A DNA stretch of 64,000 bases from Deltaproteobacteria bacterium (GTDB lineage: Bacteria; Myxococcota_A; UBA9160; UBA4427), in NCBI GenBank assembly GCA_029261855.1, contig JAJDAN010000011.1:223346-287345 (forward strand). The letters are read 5' to 3'. Both the position numbers and the translations under genes were made by a program. This document shows positions 17,336 to 25,306 of this stretch, in pieces (the first letter of the stretch is position 1; every line of letters starts with the position of its first letter). The notes below the pieces were generated by a model, which saw only the letters and a list, made by a program, of their open reading frames with translations, ran no database searches and was not told where the DNA came from.

Positions 17336-18031
17336 ATGGTTCAAGCACAGCAACGCCGGAAGAGCTCCGGCTTCACCCTGGTCGAGATCCTGGTGGCAGT
17401 GGCGATCCTCGCACTGTTGTCGGCGGCGCTCACGCCGATGGTGATCAAGTACGTCAACGATGGCCGGCGCACGCGAGCGCTGTCGGACTCGCAGGCGCTC
17501 GGCCAGGCGATCCTTGCGTTCAACCTCGACGTGGGCCGCTGGCCCGTGAACGGCGATGCGAACCCCAACGACGCCGGTGAGATCTCGCGCCTGGTGGGTC
17601 TGCCCGCCGCTGAGGTGACGGCGGCCAACATCCCGAACGGAACCGGCGCAACCGGTGCGGGCAACTGGAACGGCGGCGGCAGCGGCGGAACAGCGGGCGC
17701 ACTCGAGGATCATCTGATCCTCAACCGGACGACCGCGGTAAACCCGCTTTACACTGCCAGTCCGACGGCGCCGGAGCCCGCGGGATGGAACGGTCCGTAC
17801 CTGAAGCAGATTCCGCTCGATCCGTGGGGCCGGCCCTACGTCTGCAACGTCCGCTACCTGGATGCGGCGGCCGTGAACGGCGTGACGGCAGTCGAGGAGG
17901 ATCGGCACGCGGTCTCCTGCCTCTCGGCGGGAGCGGACGGCACCTTCAATACCAGCTTCGACGACGCGACGCTGCTGACGACACCGGGCGGCGACGACGT
18001 CGGCTGGCTGATTCAGGGGGGACGTTCGTAG
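17336..18031 (+). CDS. gspG: Major pseudopilin, GspG-like
   Basis: The 231-residue prepilin has the class III leader and helix SSGFTLVEILVAVAILALL, with Glu+5 conserved. The C-terminal domain has the GspG signature GPYLKQIPLDPWGRPYVCN followed by the calcium-loop-like SAGADGTFNTSFDD. A Gly/Asn/Thr-rich insertion (GTGATGAGNWNGGGSGG) separates the two parts. ATG 17336 is favoured because AGGAGG lies 9 nt upstream; ATG 17318 overlaps the TPR stop but has its SD only 3 nt away. It is the last gene of the operon and is followed by a strong hairpin. Confidence 0.9.
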   Translation: MVQAQQRRKSSGFTLVEILVAVAILALLSAALTPMVIKYVNDGRRTRALSDSQALGQAILAFNLDVGRWPVNGDANPNDAGEISRLVGLPAAEVTAANIPNGTGATGAGNWNGGGSGGTAGALEDHLILNRTTAVNPLYTASPTAPEPAGWNGPYLKQIPLDPWGRPYVCNVRYLDAAAVNGVTAVEEDRHAVSCLSAGADGTFNTSFDDATLLTTPGGDDVGWLIQGGRS

Positions 18032-18413
18032 ACCCGAGTCTCGCTTGGTCACGTCCGGCCGGCGGACGGCCCGCCGGCCGGACCGGGGCGAGGTCCGCGA
18101 TCGAGCCCACTACGCGCCGAGTCTGGTCGCTCGCGCCATCGCGGCCCAGGCTCGGCGCCATGCCTCTGAGACAAGGACCCGGTTCCCTCCTATGCTGGAC
18201 CATCGTGGCTACCACGGTTATCTCAAACGTCAGATATGGTCAGATCGGGGAATTCTTCCCTAGCCGGCGCGCCGGGGGGCCGGATGTCTGCGGCGGGCGC
18301 TCAAGGCGCAGGAGCGGTCGTATCTTCCTCGCAGCGGCCGAGCCCGCCCCGAGGAGGCTCCTTCGGCCATGTGCGCCCGTGGCTTGCCCTCGCGTCTGCC
18401 CGGATTCTTGTAA
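18032..18413. other. Intergenic region with operon-end hairpin
   Basis: These 382 bases contain no supported gene. The notable element is the perfect hairpin GTCCGGCCGGCGG (18053-18065)/CCGCCGGCCGGAC (18071-18083). An AT-richer stretch (about 18200-18260) probably holds the promoter of the sigma-54 activator. Confidence 0.5.
18053..18083 (+). terminator. Perfect 13-bp GC hairpin after the secretion operon
   Basis: A 13-bp perfect stem with loop ACGGC starts 22 bp after the gspG stop. No U-tract follows (the next bases are CGGGGCGAGG), so it may block 3' exonucleases or act as a factor-assisted terminator rather than as a classical intrinsic terminator. Confidence 0.45.
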
Positions 18414-20384
18414 GTGACGCCCCCGGAGACGCCGAACGTCGGCTCGATCGACGTCTCTGCCATCTCGCACGACTCCATGCTCAAGCTCGCAGGCACCCTG
18501 TCGCTTGCGCTGGATGCCGACGGGTGCGTCACCTGGGCGAGCGACTCCATGATTCGGCTCATCGGAGGGACGGCGGACGATCTCGTCGGGCGCGACTGGT
18601 TCGAGACCTTCGTCGCCAAATCGGAGCGCGAGGATCTACGGGCGCGCTTTTATGAAGTCACGTCCGGTCGGCCCCCCGGAACCAGGCACCAGGCGCTTCG
18701 GATCCGGAGCCTCGACGGCGGGGAGCGGATCACCGAGTGGAGATCTGTGCCGCTGCGCGATCCTAGTGGCCAGGTGGTTGGGCTGCTGTGTGCCGGCTAC
18801 GACGTTACCGAGGCCAGGCACAGCGCGGCGATGCTCGACGGCTTGCGTCGCCTCGTCTCGCTGTGGACGGGTCGCATACATGTAGCGCGGGCCGAGAGCC
18901 TCGATGCCGTGATCACGGAGGCGTTGGCCGCGGTGGGCCGCTGTCTCGAGGTCGACGCCGTCAACGTGGCATTGCTCGCGACCGACGGGAGCATCGAGCC
19001 GTTGGCGACCTGGAGCAACGAAGCCCTCGGCACGACCGCTCGGTTCGAGGCGCTCATGAGGTCGATGCCGAGCACGCGATTTCGAGAAGTGATGATACGA
19101 ACAGGGCGCTTCGAGATCAGCGAAGACATCCCCCTGCCCGAGTGGCCGCGAGAGGAGCAGATCCACGAAACGTTCGGAACCCCCTCCGTCTTGGCGGTGC
19201 GATCGGGGGGCGACGACGAGAGCGTCGAGGCGATCGCCGCCTTCTCAAAGGACAGTCGGAGCTGGCTCGAGGAGTTCGAGCCTCCCCTCATCTGCCTTTC
19301 GGGCGCGATCTGGGGCGCGTCGCATCGGCGCCGGGCCGAAGCGGATCTGCTTCGCGCTCTTGCCGAGGTCACGCGCCTGAAGACGATCCTCGAAGCCGAA
19401 AACGATCGGCTCCGGCAGGAGTTCGGCCTCACCGACGACTACCTGGAGATCATCGGACGTTCGCCCGCGCTCCGTCTCGTGCTCGAGCAGGTCGAGCGGG
19501 TCGCACCCACGAACGCGAGCGTGCTCCTGCTCGGCGAGACGGGGACGGGCAAGGAGCTGATCGCCCGCGCGATCCATCGTCTCAGCGGCCGCGGCGACCG
19601 GCCGATGGTCTGCGTCAACTGTGCGGCGATGCCTCCGGGCCTCGCCGACACCGAGCTCTTCGGCCGGGACAAGGGCGCGTACACCGGTGCCGGGTCGAGC
19701 CAGCCCGGACGCTTCGAGCTCGCCGACGGCTCGACGCTCTTTCTGGACGAGGTGACGGAGCTCGACCTGGGCGTGCAGGCGAAGCTGCTGCGCGTGCTCC
19801 AGGAGGGCAAGTTCGAGCGGGTGGGCGGCACAAAGACGATCGCCGTGGACGTGCGGCTGATCACCGCCTCGAACCGCGATCCGGCGGCGCTGGTCGAGGA
19901 CGGGAGCTTCCGCCAGGATCTCCTGTACCGGCTGAATGTCTTCCCGATTGAGATTCCACCGTTGCGCGAACGCCGCGAGGACATCCCACCCCTGGTCGCG
20001 GCGTTTGCGAAGGAGTTCGGCGAGGCGATCGGAAGGCGGATCGATCAGATCCCGGAGCAGACGATGGCGGCACTGCAGGACTACGGCTGGCCGGGCAACG
20101 TCCGCGAGCTTCGCAATGTGATCGAGCGCGCCGTGATCCTGAGCGCGGGGAATCGGCTCAACGTGGAGATACCGCAGAGCGATTCAGCGCCCGATGCGCC
20201 CGCCGTGACGCTCGAGGAGATCGAGCGTCAGCACATCGGGCAGATGTTGGAACGTACCGGCTGGCGCGTGCGCGGCCCCTCCGGCACCGCCGAGCTGCTG
20301 GGCATCAAGCCCACCACCCTCGAGTCGCGGATGCGGAAGCTCGGCATCGAGCGACCGCCGAAAACACCGCCGACGAGCCCCTGA
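18414..20384 (+). CDS. Sigma-54-dependent transcriptional activator, PAS-GAF-AAA+-HTH
   Basis: The 656-residue enhancer-binding protein has a PAS domain (about 20-130), a GAF-like domain (about 150-300), a coiled linker, AAA+ core (about 340-575) and a Fis-type C-terminal HTH (GTAELLGIKPTTLESRMRKL). Walker A is GETGTGKE, and Walker B is in STLFLDEVTE. The sigma-54-contacting loop reads GAYTGA instead of GAFTGA, a conservative Phe-to-Tyr change. There is no receiver domain, so PAS/GAF ligands are likely inputs. The GTG start at 18414 follows directly on an in-frame TAA, so the gene cannot start earlier. The next gene downstream has a -24/-12 promoter, which is the probable target. Confidence 0.92.
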   Translation: MTPPETPNVGSIDVSAISHDSMLKLAGTLSLALDADGCVTWASDSMIRLIGGTADDLVGRDWFETFVAKSEREDLRARFYEVTSGRPPGTRHQALRIRSLDGGERITEWRSVPLRDPSGQVVGLLCAGYDVTEARHSAAMLDGLRRLVSLWTGRIHVARAESLDAVITEALAAVGRCLEVDAVNVALLATDGSIEPLATWSNEALGTTARFEALMRSMPSTRFREVMIRTGRFEISEDIPLPEWPREEQIHETFGTPSVLAVRSGGDDESVEAIAAFSKDSRSWLEEFEPPLICLSGAIWGASHRRRAEADLLRALAEVTRLKTILEAENDRLRQEFGLTDDYLEIIGRSPALRLVLEQVERVAPTNASVLLLGETGTGKELIARAIHRLSGRGDRPMVCVNCAAMPPGLADTELFGRDKGAYTGAGSSQPGRFELADGSTLFLDEVTELDLGVQAKLLRVLQEGKFERVGGTKTIAVDVRLITASNRDPAALVEDGSFRQDLLYRLNVFPIEIPPLRERREDIPPLVAAFAKEFGEAIGRRIDQIPEQTMAALQDYGWPGNVRELRNVIERAVILSAGNRLNVEIPQSDSAPDAPAVTLEEIERQHIGQMLERTGWRVRGPSGTAELLGIKPTTLESRMRKLGIERPPKTPPTSP

Positions 20385-20558
20385 ACCCAAGCAGGGCTCC
20401 TCGCGCCGCCGGTGCTGCGGCAGCGAAACCCACGAGAATTCGTGCGAGCCCACGACATCCCGTGCGACGCGGCCCGTCCCGCCGTTGGAGGTTTTTCACT
20501 CCAGGCGAAAAGCCGTGCTTTTCCGCACATGTTCTGCGCAATTTGCCGATCGCCGAGG

Positions 20559-20574
20559 TGGCATGTCTCTTGCT
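20559..20574 (+). promoter_or_regulatory. Sigma-54 (-24/-12) promoter of the second LuxR regulator
   Basis: TGGCAT-N5-TTGCT (20559-20564, 20570-20574) matches the consensus TGGCAY-N5-TTGCW, with the GG and GC dinucleotides at exact spacing. Transcription would start near 20584, about 14 nt before the ATG at 20598. It lies 174 bp after the sigma-54 activator gene, leaving room for enhancer sites in between. Confidence 0.75.
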
Positions 20575-20597
20575 TTCTCGGAGACCGGGGGTGGACG

Positions 20598-21242
20598 ATG
20601 GAGACTCGGATACTGCTCGCTGATGATCATCAGATGGTTCGAGAGGGCATCCGCCGCGTGCTCGAGCGGCAGGAGGGTTTCCGGGTCGTCTGCCAGGTAG
20701 GGGATGGGGAGAGCGCCGTAGAGCGGATCGTGGCGGACAAGCCCGACGTGGCGATCCTCGAGTTCGCGCTGCCGCGACTCTCGGGGATGGGCGTCATCGA
20801 GCGTGTTTCCGCCAGGGCCAGGGGCACGCGCTGCATCATCCTCTCCAACCAGCGAAACGGACAGCAGGTTCGCGACGCCCTCTCTGTCGGCGCGGCGGGC
20901 TATCTCTTGAAGACGGCGCTCGCGAGCCAACTGATCGAGGCCGTGGAGGCCGTGCGGAACGGCCAGTTCTTCTACTCGCCCGACGTGGCGGACTTCGTCG
21001 TGGCCGCCGCGCGCGAACCCGAAGCGATCCGACGCGGGGCGCTGCTCTGCCTCACGAGCCGAGAGCGGGAGGTCCTGCAGCTGGTCGCCGAGGGAATGAC
21101 CACGAAAGAGATCGCTGCGGCGCTCCACATCTCGCCACGAACCAGCGACAGCCACCGGGCCCGCCTGATGCAGAAGCTCGACATCCACAAGCTCTCGGGC
21201 CTCGTGCGCTTCGCGATCCGCGAGGGGATGATCGAAGCCTGA
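20598..21242 (+). CDS. LuxR/NarL-type response regulator, second copy, Glu at the phosphoacceptor site
   Basis: This 214-residue paralogue of the regulator at 4901 has a receiver domain (1-120) and LuxR HTH (about 145-205, LTSREREVLQLVAEGMTTKE). The acidic pair is intact (ADD) and the Lys is present (YLLKT), but the acceptor strand reads AILEFALPRLSG, again with Glu for Asp. The start ATG 20598 lies just downstream of a sigma-54 promoter, so expression should depend on an enhancer-binding protein, plausibly the one at 18414. With the acceptor lost, regulation may be mainly transcriptional (inference). Confidence 0.9.
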   Translation: METRILLADDHQMVREGIRRVLERQEGFRVVCQVGDGESAVERIVADKPDVAILEFALPRLSGMGVIERVSARARGTRCIILSNQRNGQQVRDALSVGAAGYLLKTALASQLIEAVEAVRNGQFFYSPDVADFVVAAAREPEAIRRGALLCLTSREREVLQLVAEGMTTKEIAAALHISPRTSDSHRARLMQKLDIHKLSGLVRFAIREGMIEA

Positions 21243-21272
21243 TCGGGACCCCACTCGTCCCCGGTTGGCCGC

Positions 21273-21716
21273 CTACTGGGTGCTCGGACGTCGGTAGACG
21301 TGGTCCCGGTCGACGGGCTCGAGGCGCGAGCTCTCGGGGGCGATCTGCCAGCGACGGATGCGGATCAGCAGCGCCGGGAGCTCGGCATGTCGCTCGAACA
21401 GCTCCGCGGCGAGGTCGTCCGGTGGCAGCAGCGAACCGTAGTACGCGCGGGCCTCCGCGTAGTCGTTGAGGAGGCGGTAGCTCGAGACCGGGACCGCGTT
21501 CCAGTCCGGCTCGGCGGCTGCGTCGCCTTCGCCGCCGGTCGGCAGGCCCGCCGCGCGCACGTTCACGCGCAGGTTCGGGACCGAGTACATCGCGAAGCCG
21601 AAGAAGGCCCACGGGTCGAGATCGAGGTTTCGAACCAGCAGGTGCTGGACGCCGGGCCAGATCATGACGCCCACGAGCAGCGCCGTCGCCAGGCGCTTCC
21701 GAAGCCCGGCGCTCAA
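21273..21716 (-). CDS. Small membrane-anchored protein of unknown function, downstream of the HTTM gene
   Basis: The 147-residue protein starts with TTG 21716, overlapping the HTTM stop (TTGA). It has one N-terminal hydrophobic helix (RLATALLVGVMIWPGVQHLLV) followed by a soluble part containing WAFFGFAMYSVP and a Trp/Arg-rich end. I do not recognise the family. Tight coupling suggests that it acts with the HTTM protein. Convergent with the LuxR regulator, 30 bp away. Confidence 0.65.
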   Translation of the reverse strand: MSAGLRKRLATALLVGVMIWPGVQHLLVRNLDLDPWAFFGFAMYSVPNLRVNVRAAGLPTGGEGDAAAEPDWNAVPVSSYRLLNDYAEARAYYGSLLPPDDLAAELFERHAELPALLIRIRRWQIAPESSRLEPVDRDHVYRRPSTQ

Positions 21717-22594
21717 CTGAAGAACCACGCAGGCAGCAACCCGAAGCTGGTGGCGAGCAACAACGCGAGCGCCAGGTACGCGAACGGGCGGAACACCAGG
21801 AGCCAGATCGGCGGGCCGAAGCAAAGCGCCAACGCCGCCATGATGCCGCCGAAGAAGACCTCGCGCGCCGCGGCTTCGATGGCGACGAAGTAGGCGAGCG
21901 TGGCGAACACCGCGAGCTTGCGCGTCCTCGGCAGCAACAGCAGCACGGGCAACACGATCTCGGCCGCGTAGGCCAGGTTCGAAACGACGGCGAAGAACAG
22001 GGAGTCGACCCGGAACGGCCCGGCGCCTTGCTGGATCGCCATGCCTCGCAGACGCTCGAACTCCGCCGCCGGCATCGCATGTTGCAGCAGCACGGCGAAA
22101 CGGTCGTTCTGGGTGATCGCGTAGGCGAGGAACTCGCCGTCGAAGTAGTAGCCGTGCAGGACCTTCTGCATCCCCGCCCAGAAGAGGCCCACGACCAACA
22201 GCCAGCGCAGGGTTCGCGTCAGCTGGCTGACTTCGTCGTCCACGTCTTCTCGCAGCAGCAGCAGGAAGGCGAGCAGGACGCCCTGGAAGTACTGATGGTT
22301 CGGGTTGCCCGGAAACTGGAGGACGAAGTCCGCTGCGACGACGAGCGCGGTCAAGGCCGTGGCCGGAACGGCGAAGCGCGGCGAGACGACCGCGCACGCG
22401 GCGACGCTTGCCAGTATCGCGATGCCGACCGTCGGCGGATCGCCCGACACACGCAGCGCTCTCTCCCAGGCCTCGACTGCGATCAGCGCCAGCAGGAAGC
22501 ATCGGAAGACACGCACCTTGCTGCGTGCTGCGTCCGGCAGGTCGTCCCCGACCCGGCTGAGCCAATCCGCGCCGACTCGAGGGACGGCGCTCAC
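21713..22594 (-). CDS. HTTM-domain integral membrane protein
   Basis: The 293-residue protein with about seven to eight membrane helices resembles the HTTM domain related to vitamin K-dependent gamma-carboxylase (FWAGMQKVLHGYYFDGEFLAY and the HQYFQ segment are typical). Bacterial members have no settled function. It begins with GTG 13 bp after the heme farnesyltransferase stop, and its stop overlaps the next gene, so the three probably form one operon. Confidence 0.72.
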   Translation of the reverse strand: MSAVPRVGADWLSRVGDDLPDAARSKVRVFRCFLLALIAVEAWERALRVSGDPPTVGIAILASVAACAVVSPRFAVPATALTALVVAADFVLQFPGNPNHQYFQGVLLAFLLLLREDVDDEVSQLTRTLRWLLVVGLFWAGMQKVLHGYYFDGEFLAYAITQNDRFAVLLQHAMPAAEFERLRGMAIQQGAGPFRVDSLFFAVVSNLAYAAEIVLPVLLLLPRTRKLAVFATLAYFVAIEAAAREVFFGGIMAALALCFGPPIWLLVFRPFAYLALALLLATSFGLLPAWFFS

Positions 22595-22607
22595 GCCCGG
22601 GCGATGA

Positions 22608-23489
22608 TCAGATGCTCGCCCACGCGAGGTCGACGAGCATCGCGAGGAAGAGCGCGAACAAGTACCCGAGCGAGACCCGGAACATGGCCTGTGCCGCTTC
22701 GTCGGTACGCTCGCGCAGGACGCGGACTGCGGCCCACACGAACCACAGATTGGCGCCGAGTGCGACGATCCCGTAGATCGACCCGAGCAGACCCAGCGCC
22801 ACCGGTGCCAGGGTCACGGGAACCAGGCCGATCGTGTACCAGAGCATGCGCCAGCGGGTGGGCTGGTCGCCGATCACGCTCGGCAGCATGGGGATGCCCG
22901 CCGCCTCGTAGTCGCTCTTGCGGTAGAGGGCGATGGCCCAGACGTGGGGCGGCTGCCAGAAGAAGACGACGCCGAAGAGCAGCAGGCCCGGGGCTCCGAT
23001 GTGACCGTTCACCGCGACATCGGCGATCAGCGGTGCGGCCGCTCCGGCGGCGCCCCCGATGACGGCGTTCCAGGACGAGCGAGGCTTCAGCCACACGGTG
23101 TAGACGAAGACGTAGAACAGGATGCTCGCGACCCCGACACCTGCCGCCGGCAAGCCGGCGATGGCGTACAACAGGACCGTCGACCCGACGCCGAGTGCGA
23201 GACCGAACGCCAGGGCCGCGCGCGGCGAGATGCGGCCTGCGGGCAGCGGCCGCTCGCGCGTCCGTTCCATCACCGCGTCCAGATCGCGTTCGATGTAGGC
23301 GTTCAGGGTATTCGCGGACGACGCGGCGAGCAAAATGCCCAACAGGGTCAACAAGACGAACCCGAAGGAAGGCCAACCCCCGGCGGCCATGCCCATCACG
23401 GGGAGGCCGGTGAACAGGACCATGGGCAGCAGACGCGGCTTGGTCAGGTCCAGATAGTTGCGGGCGATTTCGAGTGTCGTCGCGGCCAT
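22608..23489 (-). CDS. cyoE: Protoheme IX farnesyltransferase (heme O synthase)
   Basis: This 293-residue UbiA-family membrane enzyme transfers a farnesyl group to heme B to make heme O for terminal oxidases. It has nine or so membrane helices. The prenyl-diphosphate motif is NAYIERDLDAVMERTRERPL (about 68-88), and the second conserved loop is LYRKSDYEAAGIPMLP. ATG 23489 is chosen because homologues start near LDLTKPRL; upstream in-frame codons look non-coding. No oxidase subunit genes are in the window. Confidence 0.93.
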   Translation of the reverse strand: MAATTLEIARNYLDLTKPRLLPMVLFTGLPVMGMAAGGWPSFGFVLLTLLGILLAASSANTLNAYIERDLDAVMERTRERPLPAGRISPRAALAFGLALGVGSTVLLYAIAGLPAAGVGVASILFYVFVYTVWLKPRSSWNAVIGGAAGAAAPLIADVAVNGHIGAPGLLLFGVVFFWQPPHVWAIALYRKSDYEAAGIPMLPSVIGDQPTRWRMLWYTIGLVPVTLAPVALGLLGSIYGIVALGANLWFVWAAVRVLRERTDEAAQAMFRVSLGYLFALFLAMLVDLAWASI

Positions 23490-23679
23490 GTGCGGATCGG
23501 GGGTGTCGAAGGGCCTCTGGAGAGGGGCGTCCGGGACGCAAAGGGTCGTCGCCGGGAAGATCGTCGGTTGGTCGGTTGCGGGATCGGCCCGGGCCCCCGC
23601 CGGGGGCCGCTGAGCGGCGGCGAGGATCGCACAGCCAGGGGCCGCGGTCGACTTCCGGGCCCTGCAACCAATCGTTACC

Positions 23680-24597
23680 GTGCACCGGGCTTTGAGCGCC
23701 CTGGAACTGGCCATCGTCCTGCTGTCGGCCCTGCTGCACGCGGGCTGGAGCATCGCCATCAAGGGCAGCCGAGACGGATTGTCGTTCAATCTGATCCAGA
23801 CCCTGGCCGCCGCCGCGGTCGGTGTGGCGCTACTGGCCAGCGTCGATCTCAGTGAGATCCCCGCCGCACTGTGGCCGATCGTCGCGGCCACCGGCGTCGC
23901 CCACGGGCTGTACCTCTACTGGCTCAGTCGCGCGCTGGCCGAGGCAGACATCTCCCTCGTGTATCCGATCGCGAGATCGACTCCCGCCCTGTTGCCGCTG
24001 CTCGCAATCCCACTCCTGGGTGAGCGCCTCTCGCTCGTGGGCGGCATCGGCATTCTCACCGTGGTCTCGGGGATGTGGCTCGTGAACCTCGGCGTCTCCG
24101 TGAACTGGCGAGCCTTCGTCGCGCCGGGGATCGGCTTCGCGTACCTGACCCTGGCCAGCACCGTCGGCTACGGGTTGCTCGACAAGGCGGCCATGGAGCA
24201 CCTGCAGGTCGCGACCTGGTCGAGCCCGGTGCCGCGTCCGATCTTCTACTTCTTTCTCCTCTATCTGGCCTGCGCGTTCGTCTACGTGCCACTGTGCCTG
24301 TGGCGCCAGGGCGGCCGGGCCTTGCTGACGACGTCCCGGCTCGAGTGGAAGAGCGCCGCGTTCGCCCTGGGGATCGGGCTCGCAGGCTACGGGCTCATCC
24401 TCGAGGCCCTGCGCACGGCCCCGGCCAGCTACGTGGTTGCGGTGCGCCAGTCGAGCGTGCTCTTCGTACTCATCCTCAGCGTCGTCCGGCTCGGGGAGAG
24501 GCCGGGCCGGCCCCGCATCGTCGGCGCGGCGTTGACGGTCGCCGGTGTCGCCTTGATCGCCCTGGCCCCGGAGATGGCCCCGGAAATCGCCCCGTGA
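23680..24597 (+). CDS. EamA/DMT-superfamily transporter
   Basis: The 305-residue protein has ten predicted membrane helices in two EamA repeats, the second ending VRLGERPGRPRIVGAALTVAGVALIAL. The repeat-end signature LLGERLSLVGGIGILTVVSGM occurs in the first half. Such proteins export metabolites or drugs; the substrate cannot be told. It starts with GTG at 23680. Its stop overlaps the acyltransferase start (GTGA), which suggests coupled expression and a possible lipid-related role. Confidence 0.85.
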   Translation: MHRALSALELAIVLLSALLHAGWSIAIKGSRDGLSFNLIQTLAAAAVGVALLASVDLSEIPAALWPIVAATGVAHGLYLYWLSRALAEADISLVYPIARSTPALLPLLAIPLLGERLSLVGGIGILTVVSGMWLVNLGVSVNWRAFVAPGIGFAYLTLASTVGYGLLDKAAMEHLQVATWSSPVPRPIFYFFLLYLACAFVYVPLCLWRQGGRALLTTSRLEWKSAAFALGIGLAGYGLILEALRTAPASYVVAVRQSSVLFVLILSVVRLGERPGRPRIVGAALTVAGVALIALAPEMAPEIAP

Positions 24598-25241
24598 GGC
24601 GACTCGGGACCCGCATACTGGGCTACGCCGTGGGAATGCTGCTGCGCATTCTCGGCGCCACCTGGCGCTTCCGCAGCGAGGGCCCGAACCCCCTCATCCC
24701 CGATCACGAGCCCGTGGTCGCGGCGTTCTGGCACCGCAACGTGCTGATCGCCTCCTGGGTGTACCGCGACCGGGGCTTCAGCGTCGCCGTCAGCCGCAGT
24801 CGTGACGGCGATCGCATCGCGGCGCTGCTCGGCGCTCTCGGCTACCAGCAGACACCGCGTGGATCGAGCACACGGGGTGGCGCGGCCGCGTTGCACGAGC
24901 TGGTGAAGCTCGTCGTCTCCGGCACGACGGTGTCGATCCAGCCGGACGGCCCCCAGGGTCCCGCGCGGGTTTCGAAGGTTGGCATCGTCACCTTGTCCCG
25001 TCTAACCGAACGACCCATCACGCCGGTGGCGTTCTCGGCGCGGCCGGCCCTGCGCTTTCGCAGCTGGGACGGCACGCTGCTCCCGCTGCCCTTCGCGCGG
25101 ATCCTCTGTCGCTACGCCGAGCCGATCGTCGTCCGGGCAGAGGCCGACGAAGCCGAAGAGGAGCGTCACCGCCTGGCCCTCGACGCGTCTCTCGACGAGA
25201 TGACGGACGAGCTGGACCGCGAGCTGGGCTTGCTTCCCTAG
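24594..25241 (+). CDS. DUF374/LPLAT-type acyltransferase
   Basis: The 215-residue membrane-associated protein shows DUF374 lysophospholipid acyltransferase-like signatures: AAFWHRNVLIAS, SRSRDGDRIAALLGALGY, RGSSTRGGAAAL and QPDGPQGPARVSKVGIV. The family is thought to acylate lipid A or phospholipids, but individual substrates are largely untested. It is translationally coupled to the EamA transporter upstream. Confidence 0.85.
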   Translation: MRRLGTRILGYAVGMLLRILGATWRFRSEGPNPLIPDHEPVVAAFWHRNVLIASWVYRDRGFSVAVSRSRDGDRIAALLGALGYQQTPRGSSTRGGAAALHELVKLVVSGTTVSIQPDGPQGPARVSKVGIVTLSRLTERPITPVAFSARPALRFRSWDGTLLPLPFARILCRYAEPIVVRAEADEAEEERHRLALDASLDEMTDELDRELGLLP

Positions 25242-25257
25242 ATCGCGAGACGCGTGA

Positions 25258-25272
25258 CCGGCCAGCGGCCGG
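25258..25272. terminator. Short hairpin between convergent genes
   Basis: CCGGCC (25258-25263), loop AGC, GGCCGG (25267-25272), followed by a second stem CCGCAG/CTGCGG (25275-25280 and 25292-25297). It lies between the convergent stops of the acyltransferase and ptsP. No T-run is present. Confidence 0.35.
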
Positions 25273-25306
25273 AACCGCAGGTCCCGGCTTGCTGCGGAAC
25301 TGACAC

